A stretch of 64,000 bases of DNA, taken from positions 186,001 through 250,000 of the forward strand of contig NAJO01000001.1 in assembly GCA_002077065.1 (NCBI GenBank). Reading direction: 5' to 3'. Made by a program: the position numbers and the translations under genes. This document shows positions 11,617 to 20,517 of this stretch, piece after piece. Numbering within the stretch: the stretch's first letter is position 1; the number at the start of each line of letters is the position of its first letter. The DNA is from Cryoendolithus antarcticus (lineage: Eukaryota > Ascomycota > Dothideomycetes > Cladosporiales > Cladosporiaceae). The notes under the pieces were generated by a model that did not search any database, was not told the origin of the DNA, and saw only the letters and a list, made by a program, of their open reading frames with translations.

Positions 11617-12381
11617 ATGGCCGAAGGTGCTTTCCCCGCCACGTGGCGCAAGTAGGTTCGCGCACACCATGCGCTCCAGAAGATGAGCTAATCTCTGGTG
11701 CAAAGGATCGACTTCAAGAAGACCTTCAAGGTGCTCGTGGGAAGGGAGAAACACCGGGAACCCTACATCCTTTACGACGACGAGATAATCCACCGATCTA
11801 GCTTCTTCAAGAGTGCGAGATCAGCCGAGTGGTCCAGCGGGACGAAGCCAGTCGACCTGCCAAACGTCAAACCTGAGATCTTCGAGGCCTATCTACACTG
11901 CGTCCGGTACGGTGAGATTGATGTTCCGAACAACAATAACGGAACTCTCGATTACCTTATGTTCTCCAAAGTCTATGTTCTTGCGGACATGTTAGGCGAT
12001 CTGCAAGCTGTCAACATTGTTGTGGACAGGCTGTTCGGACGGCGCAGAGATGCGACAGGGAAAGGACTGCCCAATACGCTGGAGCTGAAATTTGCATACA
12101 GGAAGACTGTCGCAAGCAGCCCACTCAGGATGCTAATCAGAGACGGGCACGTCCACGAAGGGAGCGGAAACATAGGAAACGTCGAAGCCGATGAAGGCGA
12201 TCATCCGGCTGCTATGCTCTATGACATAGTCATGGAGTACAACCGATTGAAGTGCGCGAATCGAGACAAGAAGATCAAGGAGATACTAAGTCAGAAGGCG
12301 GAGCTTCGTCCGAAGTGTCATTACCACCAGCACAATGACAGTCATCCTCCTTGCCCAGGGGCGACAGTCATAGACATCTAA
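11617..12381 (+). CDS. BTB/POZ domain protein, array copy 2 (intact)
   Basis: Exon 1 is 11617-11651 (35 nt, MAEGAFPATWR plus two bases), the intron is 11652-11705 (GTAGGT...AAAG) and exon 2 is 11706-12381. The codon AA|G is kept across the junction, giving 236 residues. The BTB core is IDFKKTFKVLVGREK, DDEIIHRSSFFKSAR, PEIFEAYLHCVRYGEIDV and KVYVLADMLGDLQAVNIVVD. It is followed by SSPLRMLIRDGHVHE and a helical tail. The end carries a compact Cys/His motif, CHYHQHNDSHPPC, which could bind zinc (inference). Same strand and same architecture as copy 1. No function is known for this family. Confidence 0.86.
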
Positions 12382-12403
12382 GCGCCGTGGAATGACATGA
12401 GAG

Positions 12404-12580
12404 CGATTGGGCTTCGACGACTTGCCCGCAGAGATCTTCCGCGATATCATTCGCGAGCACCGGCGTATCAAGTTCGAGCATAGGAGGAGACTCGACCATC
12501 ATGCGTTCAGCCGGCCGCCCGTCACGCGGTTGATGTGCTACTATCATAAAAACAATACGGAGCACCCAAGATGCGAGTAG
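12404..12580 (+). pseudogene. BTB-family C-terminal fragment
   Basis: One frame here (12404-12580, ending in TAG at 12578) reads RLGFDDLPAEIFRDIIREHR and ends CYYHKNNTEHPRCE. This matches the C-terminal third of the array family, compare GLPKEILVDIFRQYRHLK and CYYHQHDESHPKC in copy 3. It begins 22 bases after the stop of copy 2 and has no BTB core, start codon or exon 1. It looks like the leftover end of an extra copy removed by unequal crossing-over or deletion. It is probably not expressed as a protein. Confidence 0.7.
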
Positions 12581-13052
12581 GAGGTGAACCGATGGAACTC
12601 CTCAAACGGGACTTTAGGACGTCGAGGCATAAGCACCCTGGATGTGCGCACACTCCATGGGCGTTCGAAGTGCAAGCGCGGCCGCACGCGCAGAAGGACT
12701 CGTGTTTAGGCACTGAGACGACACCTTGAGCGCTTCAATTTCAATATTCCTCAGATCGAGTTTCTCGCTGGCGTCGTCGAAGCAGGCCGTCCGTGTCCGA
12801 GGCAATGGATAGGATCACCAGCAATACGGTCTGTCCAAATAGCCGTTCAGTCCGACAGTCCACTTCACTCCAGTCCGCTCAGTAAAACTCCACACGCAAT
12901 GTTCATTCTGTGCTCTCACATGCGAATCGTGCGGTCGCCCTTCAAAGTAACGTCGCTGTGCTGGCTCACACTGACCTTACTCCTCTTACACACCACTTGC
13001 GTTCCAAGTGCCTTTGTCTCCCAAGCCAAGACACCGAGAACAGAGCCAATCC
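12581..13052. other. Intergenic between BTB fragment and copy 3
   Basis: No feature could be supported. It may include the old promoter of copy 3. Open frames in it are short, and those overlapping copy 3 on the minus strand are shadows. Confidence 0.35.
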
Positions 13053-13858
13053 ATGGCGGGAACTCCACCTTCCAAGCGATCAAGGTATGTTGTCTGAATG
13101 TCCCTGCTACACACGCGTGTTTGGGGGGCTCTCGATGGCCTTATGGTCCCGAGAGCGGATGCAACGAATGCATGACATGGCGCGGGAGCGTAGCGACAAT
13201 GAGTGTTGAGATGCTGGCTTCTCAGGATCGACTTCACAGACCTGTTCGTCGTCAATGTTGGCGATTCCGCAGCGCCCCACAGACTGCCCACCAAAATCTT
13301 TGCGACGCGATCGAACTTCTTCAAGGCAGCCTTCTCTTCTCGCCGGAGAGTAGGCGATAAGCTGGTCGAACCCAAACGGCGGATTTCGAGACTTACATTC
13401 ACTCCGTAATCTATGATGAAATCGACTTAATGGACCATACTAGCCGCAACGACCCTCCGCTCTTTGCCAAGGTCGATCTCTAATTGCTGGCGGACCGTAT
13501 GCTAGACTCTCGCACGGCCAATCTCTCCATGGACAGCCTGGTGTGCGCTGTACGAGACATGGACTCTTGGCCGAGCGACAGACTGCTGTCAAAGATGTAT
13601 ACCTCTACATCTGGCGAGAACCCGCTGCGGAAGCTTGCAATCGATTGGGCGCTTCATGAGTAGCCCGAGGACGACTTCCATGATACGCCATAAGACGGCC
13701 TTCCGAAGGAGATACTAGTCGACATCTTCCGCCAGTATCGTCATCTGAAGACCGACGACGGCAAGAAGCCCATAGACAGTGTACTGGGAGTCCGCGCCCA
13801 CAAGCGTGCGAAGTGCTACTATCATCAGCACGACGAGAGTCATCCCAAGTGCAAGTAA
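13053..13858 (+). pseudogene. BTB/POZ protein, array copy 3 (frameshifted, several stops)
   Basis: Exon 1 is 13053-13084 (MAGTPPSKRS plus two bases), the intron is 13085-13225 (GTATGT...TCAG), and exon 2 starts at 13226 (IDFTDLFVVNVG). The frame then shifts once between about 13360 and 13385. After that the family reads on in another frame: ETYIHSVIYDEIDL, LLADRML, PLRKLAIDWALHE, GLPKEILVDIFRQYRHLK, ending CYYHQHDESHPKCK and TAA at 13856. In-frame stops lie at 13481 (TAA), 13661 (TAG) and 13691 (TAA). The last two could be C-to-T changes of CAG and CAA; the first replaces the tyrosine codon of the YVLAD segment. The number of lesions makes a full-length product unlikely. Confidence 0.85.
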
Positions 13859-14575
13859 TGCCCAGGTGCGCCGCCGCTTCGCCGAAAGTGTAGGGCATTG
13901 CTGCCACCTCTCTGGACCTATCGACAGTCTTGAGCATCAGCAGGAGCACCCAAGAGTACGGGGATGGGCGAAGTGTCGCCGGGAGACCACACTATGCACA
14001 TATAGTCCTGTCCCGGACCGGAAAGGTGGTGGCACGCCGGTATAGCAGACACGATAGCAACTTCTCGAGAGCGTTCGGGAATGAGAACGAACGGCAGCAG
14101 ACAGGGACCGAAGATCGACAGGGTAACTTGACGGAGAGTGATGGTGAGTCAAAGGCGAGCCGGGCATGTACAATTGCCGTGTGCTAGAGGCAACCGATAT
14201 CGACACAGACCTGACCTGCGCACCTTGCTGTGTCTGCAATACTGCAAGCATTGCCATTCGTCGAGAACTTATGTGAATCTTCTAGTCCGTAGGAAAAGGC
14301 CAAGCTATTCGATGTCCGGATACTGCCCAGGGTATTAAAGGTGAAGTCATCGCCAATAGACTCTCCTTCGGTCCTTCCTCATGCACACTCAGCTTGTTCT
14401 AGTGCGACGCGTAACTTTACTTCGCCACTTCCCAGTCACAAAGAAAGTGTCCTCGATTTCTTCACTGTATTAGATCTCCCAGAGCTGACAGAAGGACGAA
14501 TGTTGAAGCACTTGATACTCTCTCCTTAGCTCCGTGACGGGCAAATAGTATAAGAAGAGTTGCAATACCTCAGCA
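13859..14575. other. Intergenic between BTB copies 3 and 4
   Basis: Roughly 700 bases with no recognisable gene, RNA or repeat. Short frames such as 13930-14187 plus show no family resemblance. It is presumably the promoter of copy 4. Confidence 0.35.
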
Positions 14576-15315
14576 ATGACTTGCAATGCGCCGCCCGCGA
14601 AGCGTCCGAAGTAGGTCCACATCACATCTCTTGTTGCTGCACGACCGACCCACTGACTACTTGTAGACTCGACTTCGCAGACACCATCACGGTACGCGTC
14701 GGTCTTACCCCCGACACGAAATTGTATGTAATTCCATGCAAGACCTTCGCCGCTCGCTCAGACTTCTTCAAGGCTGCTTTGTCTTCACAGTGGAGGACCA
14801 GCGATGCGCCAGTTGATCTAGGTGATGTGGAAATCGACACGTTCGAGAGCTATGTGCATGTTGTCTTCTACGACGAGATCGACATCGTCAACGTCGAACA
14901 GTGGACCGATATAAAGAGCGTGGAGCTCTAATTTCTTGCTGACCGGCTCATGGACGTCCGGACAGCCAATCTGGCCATCACGCACCTCATCGACGGTAGC
15001 AAGGTCAGCCACACTTGTCCGGCGCCAAGAACGCTTTCCAGATTATACGAGAGGACCACGCCGTTAACTTCGTTGCGAAGGCTGGTCATAGACTGGACAC
15101 CCCACGAAATGGACGGAGACTGTGACGCCGACGATCAAGTTTCGATTCTCCCTCACGGTCTCGTCGTTGAGGCTCTCAACAAGTTCAGACATCTACGGAA
15201 GGATCACCCATTCGACAAGGTCCACTCGACCTTCACGGTGGCAGCAGAGACTCGATCCCCTTGCTATTACCACCAGCATGACGATGAACACCCCAAGTGT
15301 ACGCCTGAACAGTAA
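14576..15315 (+). pseudogene. BTB/POZ protein, array copy 4 (one internal TAA, otherwise intact)
   Basis: Exon 1 is 14576-14610 (35 nt, MTCNAPPAKRP plus two bases), the intron is 14611-14666 (GTAGGT...GTAG) and exon 2 is 14667-15315, with phase kept at AA|A. The product would be 227 codons apart from a TAA at 14929-14931. The frame is the same on both sides. Before the stop: LDFADTITVRVG, KTFAARSDFFKAALSSQW, FESYVHVVFYDEID. After it: FLADRLMDVRTANLAITHL, RRLVIDWTPHE, GLVVEALNKFRHLRK, and the C-terminal CYYHQHDDEHPKC. The TAA sits at the tyrosine codon of the conserved YVLAD segment, exactly where copy 3 has TAA. It may be a young pseudogene, a truncated BTB-only protein of about 97 residues, or a readthrough gene. 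Sequence alone does not decide. Confidence 0.75.
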
Positions 15316-16004
15316 CGGCGATGCGGAATTCTTGCAGACCTGAATCCAATGGTGTGCGTAGGTCGGACAGGCATATGTCTCCAACGCATGTATCGCTTGC
15401 GCCACTAGACTCAGACCCTCATCCGCTGTCGACGAGAGACATCTTACAGCATTTATGCTTCAGGGAGTCGACAGCTCGCTGGAATTACGACAGCATTCCA
15501 CAACTGTAGCTGTGTCGGTAGCAGCGGTCGAAGGACGTTGCGGGGGACTACAATGACGGAGGCTAGGGCGGTATGAGGGTCACGCCGAAGCTGATGAGAA
15601 GCGGTTGATCACATATTTGACTGACTCCTCGATGCGAAAAGATCATAGCATGAAATACAAGTGGCAGAACGGACCAACGTCTCCATAGTGCCAAGCCATA
15701 CCCCCGGATCTCCTTTCCTGGCCATTCCCCCGCAGTAGCAGCCCCGCACAACACCACCACAGCCTCCAAAACAACTCTCACCTGTACAGGCGCTTCGCCG
15801 ACTGACGGCCGGCTTCAAGATTGGTGGCCACAGAGCCGAGCTCATCATCAGCTTCCTAGCAGAGGTATCGTTCAAGGTAGCTATAGCTCTCGATATCTCA
15901 TCTGCTCACTTTCCCTTTCCTCATCTTGAAAGACTATACCTACCAGCCTAATCCGTCTGACGGGTGGCCTCCTTTCCGATATTGCAGTGACGAGGGAGAC
16001 AATC
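15316..16004. other. Intergenic upstream of dihydroxyacetone kinase
   Basis: No recognisable gene. It holds the end of the BTB array and the promoter of the kinase gene. The open frames here have no recognisable domain. Confidence 0.4.
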
Positions 16005-17809
16005 ATGTCCGGTAGGCTCGCCGTGCAAGCAGGACTCCGACCGTTGCTAATAGATTGCAAGCCAAACACTTCATCAACGACCCCACCCACCTCGTCCTCT
16101 CAGCCCTCAAATCCATAACCCTCACGAACCCCACCACAGCCCTCGACACCCAGAACAAAATCCTCTACCTCCGCCCCGACGCCGCCAAACCCCAAGTCTC
16201 CATCATCTCCGGCGGCGGCTCCGGCCACGAGCCCTCCTTCGCCGCGTTCGTAGGCCCGGGTCTCCTCTCAGCTGCTGTGGCAGGCACGATCTTCGCTTCC
16301 CCAAGCGCGGAGCAGATACGACGATGCATTCTACAGCGGGTGGAGAAGTCGAAGGGCGTGCTTGTTGTGGTGATGAATTATACGGGCGATGTACTGAACT
16401 TTGGGATGGCGGTGGAGAAGGCTAAGGCGGCGGGGTTTGAGGTTGAGATGGTGGTTATGGCTGATGATGCGGGAGTTGGGAGATCGAAAGGCGGGAAAGT
16501 GGGAAGACGAGGGATTGCCGGGACAGTGCTTGTGCATAAGATTGCTGGGGCGTTGGCGGCGAGTGGCGCGGCCTTGAAGGATGTGTATCTGGTTGCGAAA
16601 GTGGTGGCGGAGAATACGGTGTCGATCGGGAGCTCGTTATCGCATGTGCATGTGCCCGGGAGGGAGGCTGGAGAGGAGGACGAGTTGAAAAAGGATGAAG
16701 TGGAGATTGGAATGGGCATTCATAATGAGGACGGGTCGGAGCGGGCGACGACGGACTTGCCTGGGACTGTGAAGACAATGCTCAAGTATATGCTTGATCA
16801 GTCTGACAAGGAACGTGCGTTCATTGACATAAGCAAGTCTGACGAGACTGTGCTGCTCGTCAACAATCTCGGTGGCGTCAGTGTACTCGAGCTAGGTGGT
16901 ATCACGACCGAAATCGTCAATCAGCTAGGGTCGGACTACGGCATCAAGCCTGTCCGAATCCTGTCCGGCACCTTCATGACCTCACTCAACGGTCTAGGCT
17001 TCTCGATCTCGCTGCTGAGGCTCACAGATGCTGGAGTTGGCAAGCCACTGCTTGAGCTCCTTGATGCTCCAGCAGAAGCAGCAGGCTGGGCAGCACCGAT
17101 CAAGACGTCAACGTGGACGAAGCCTCCGACTGAGACTCGAGAAGCGTCGCAGGATGCAGAGGTGGAGAGCAAGCCGTCTAACATCAGCATCGACCCTGCT
17201 CAAGCCTCGAAAGCGCTCAACGCCGCCCTCGACCGTGTGATCAAAGCCGAGCCTGACATCACTCGTTACGACACCGTCGTGGGTGACGGCGACTGCGGCA
17301 TCGGTCTCAAGCGGGGTGCGGAAGGAGTGAAGCAGCATCTCGGCAAATCAAGCTCCGTGAAAGATGCAGCGCAATTCGTAGACGGCATCACCTCCGTCAT
17401 CGAGACGGACATGGACGGCACAAGCGGCGCTCTGTATGCCATCTTCCTCAATGCGCTTGCAAACGGGTTGCGCCAACAATCGTCTGGCGAGAGCAAGCCT
17501 GCCAGTCCAGCAATTTGGGCGAAGGCACTGCAAACTGCCAGCGAGAGTCTGAGCAGCTACACGCCTGCTCGGCCGGGCGATCGGACGCTGATCGATGCAC
17601 TGTCGCCTTTCGTCGAGGAGCTTACGAAGAGTGGCGATGTGAGCAAGTCGGCGCAGGCGGCGGATGAGGGGTCGAAGAAGACGAAGGGTATGAAGGCTAG
17701 CCTTGGACGAACGGTGTATGTAGGTGGGAGCGGGTATGAGGAGGTGCCTGATCCGGGTGCGTATGGGTTGGCGGAGTTCTTCACTGGGCTTGCTGAAGGA
17801 TCGAGGTGA
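16005..17809 (+). CDS. DAK1: Dihydroxyacetone kinase (Dak1/DhaK-DhaL fusion)
   Basis: ATP-dependent kinase that phosphorylates dihydroxyacetone to dihydroxyacetone phosphate in cytosolic glycerol catabolism and detoxification. Exon 1 has only seven coding bases (16005-16011, ATG TCC G). The intron is 16012-16061 (GTAGGC...CAAG) and exon 2 starts at 16062, giving MSAKHFINDP, the usual start of the family. The protein is 584 residues. The DhaK part has the ISGGGSGHEPS loop (about 52-61), GTIFASPSAEQI and GMGIHNEDG, where H223 matches the histidine that binds substrate covalently in bacterial DhaK. The DhaL ATP-binding part has GDGDCGIGLKRG and GTSGALYAIF. All key motifs and the full length are present. 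Confidence 0.94.
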
Positions 17810-17993
17810 TTTAGTGAAGCCACATTGGTGCTGCATCCTTTACTTGGCATCGAGGTCTACAGCTCACTGTATTTATCCCATTGGCGATTATTTGTTGTGC
17901 TTGATGCAAGGACGTGTCGGTCGTGACCTCAGCCTCGAGTCCTGTACACACGTTTGCTGTCTTGCGACCTCGTTGTAGAACGGTGTGTATCGA

Positions 17994-20163
17994 TCAACAC
18001 AGCTCAAAGCTCTCGGAGGCTAGTTTACCCGCTTCCCACATAAGGATTGCTTTGCCGTCCATCATGCCATCGACATAGCAGTCGCTAATAACGCGGTACC
18101 GGCCGTCGGGCTCAGGGCGTAGCATGAATGGCACACGCGCCCCGAAGAGCACGCACACGACATCACCACGCTCAGTCGTGTGGCTAGTTGATCCGACGTA
18201 GCCAGTGGTGCTGGCAAACCATATTCGGCAATTCGTGGTGGCCCGCAGGGACTTGTAGAAGCGCTCAGCCGAGCCTGTCGTAGCTGCTGAGACTAGCTCT
18301 GGAAGGTCCGCTCACGATACACATACCAAAGTCCGATGTTAGCGCGCAGAAAGCACTCGTACCCTTTCGGACATCTTGTGCCCTTGTCAACATAGCACTC
18401 GTGGCAGACGTCGAAATCTCCGCGATCACAGATGCCGCATGTGTACGCCACTACGGGAGCTCGAGTCGGCACTGAAGGTGACGACAGGTCGTCGTTGCAT
18501 GCATCGCACCACACGATACTTGTTGCGCAATGGAAATTCTGCGTCATAGCTTTGTCGTCAATGAGCCAAGCTGCAAAGTCTGCGAAGTGTTCTTGTGCCG
18601 CTCGCGAGATACGAGTGTCGTCCTTGTCATCTTCGTTGAGATTCGATGCCCTCCATCTGTCTTGAGTCGTGATTCGAGCAACGTCTTGTCAAGTGTCTGC
18701 AGCAATGAAGGACAACGTCAAGGTGGAAGCGCCTAGTCCTTGTGGCTGCATGCCATTCTTGGTCAACACTGCTGTCGTGAAATGTACTGCCCCTCACACG
18801 AGGCCTCGTACAACAAGCCGCTTGGACGCCAAATTGGCTTGACACCCAAGATCACGAGACGTATTGTAAAGCCACGTGTGCAGTGGGTAGAAGTCGATGA
18901 AGTTGCTCAAGTCCCACTGGGTTACCCACGCTGCTACGCCGTCCTGCGGGTCGTGTGTCTGGCTGGACATGCTGAGGACCTCGAGGGAACGGGAAACCTC
19001 GATGCTACGCAGTGCGACAGAGCTGTATACTTCTGCAGCACTTAGGTTATAGTCAGGCGACATTTCTAGATGAGCAATCTATACCTGTGTCAGCGGGTTG
19101 CTGTCAAGAGACTGCACATAGTTACATGTACGTGCCTCCTGCGCACTTTTTTGGCGACTGTGCTCCACTAAGGAGGTGTCGCACCGACCTCTACTGATGG
19201 GATGCTGCAGCATGGAGAAGATTCTGTCTCGAGGATCAGAAGAAACGAAAGCACGGCTAGCATGCAGGACTTCGAGAAATGGGACGACTGATCGGACTTG
19301 CATTGGCTGATCAGCCATGAAGAGGGTTTGCGATATTGCGTAGATGTCCCACGAGTGCTGATCAGGGTATAAGGTGTGCGACCACAGTCCGCCGCACCGA
19401 CGCGGTTTCTGATCGGTGTTGACATAGCTAGCAGCAAGAAGGACCTGGCAACAGTCAAGACTCTCGTCACACAATAAGACCGAGGTGTCTGCGCAGCTCT
19501 GTATCTCTTGGATGACCCAGATACGCCGGAACCACTCGCACGCAAACAGCGGCGCGAGCACACTCCACAACTCGTCAGTAACGGGTAGGGCAGCTGGTGG
19601 CAGCGTGAAAGATCGCAGGTCCTGCTCAAGGCGAAGGAGATTCTGCCATCTTGTACGAGACGCTGGACCGAAATGATGATCGCAGCATGCATCGCTAAGA
19701 TCCTTGACAGCTCTCACTGTCTTGGGAGTTCCCCCATCTCCAGGCCCGAGCCAGACTATGACGCGCAATGCGTGAGCATAGATATTCCTCATAATACTGA
19801 CCTGCTGGTTACGCTCTGCACATACTGGTTGATGTACACACCGTCGACCCATATGATCCGAGCGCCTCGACGAAGTCTTAGCCTCTTCAATGCAGTCCAG
19901 AGGCTCGGGTCAACATACAACGGGAGGCCATCGCATGTAATCTCGATCGCCTCTTGGAAGTCGCCCCAGCAATAGCTGATAGCTTCGTAAGCTTGAGATT
20001 CGGCGAAGTCCTTCGCGACGGTCAATGTACAGTAAATATGCTCATCATTGTGTCCGGGATGCAAGCGTAGAAGCTTGATGGCGTTTGCAATTGTCAAGGG
20101 CTGATAGACGGCTTTGTTTCTGTCGCCCAGCACAGCGATCTTCCCCAAAGATCGCTCTGCCAT
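17994..20163 (-). pseudogene. HET-domain protein with ZZ-like finger (decayed)
   Basis: The N-terminal frame (20163 downward) carries the HET signature: YQPLTIANAIKLLRLHPGH, AYEAISYCWGD, IIWVDGVYINQ. A frameshift at about 19820-19824 moves the rest (CAERNQQVSIMRNIYAHA, FRRIWVIQEI, FVSSDPRDRIFSML) into another frame. That frame is then cut by TAG at 19079, TGA at 18794 and TGA at 18689, yet family sequence continues in the same frame: LSAAEVYSSVALRSIE, WLYNTSRDLGCQ, then a Cys-rich ZZ-like segment (CDACNDDL...CGICDRGDFDVCHEC). A final exon in another frame ends with GDVVCVLFGARVPFMLR, DCYVDGMMDGKAILMWEAGK and TGA at 17994. The stops fit C-to-T changes. HET proteins trigger incompatibility cell death; this copy is almost certainly inactive. 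Confidence 0.85.
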
Positions 20164-20517
20164 GTATCAATCCGAGGCTGGCCTGAGAACATTTCTCGTG
20201 CAGTTGGAATAACGTATTAGTGCGGCAACGTCGAGCATTCGCCTTCTCATGCGGTGCCGCCTCGCGTTCGAGATAAGACATAAGCGACGTAGGGAGCGAG
20301 AAGAGTGATTGGACCGCAGTGTGGCGTGCATGCAGCCTGCATGCCAAGAGTTTGCCTTGCGATGTCGTCAGGCAACAAGATATGAGTGGCACTCATCAAG
20401 TATGGCTCGATTGCTTTGGATAAATGTGAGCTCATTGTATTGCCATGGGCACAATCTTACATTGTGTCTAGACGGGTCCCCGCACTCGACTGGGGCTGAC
20501 AGCGTAGGCATCTGAAT
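20164..20517. other. Intergenic between NLR and HET relic
   Basis: About 350 bases between two minus-strand genes, with no recognisable coding or RNA feature. It holds the 3' end of the NLR gene and the former promoter of the HET gene. Confidence 0.4.

Noticed and set aside
13203..13409. Short plus-strand frame of 68 codons as a separate small gene
   Set aside because: It is the first part of BTB copy 3 exon 2, cut by the frameshift.
14880..14970. An intron removing the TAA of BTB copy 4
   Set aside because: The only GT...AG pair nearby (GTGGAG...GACAG) would shift the frame and delete conserved residues.
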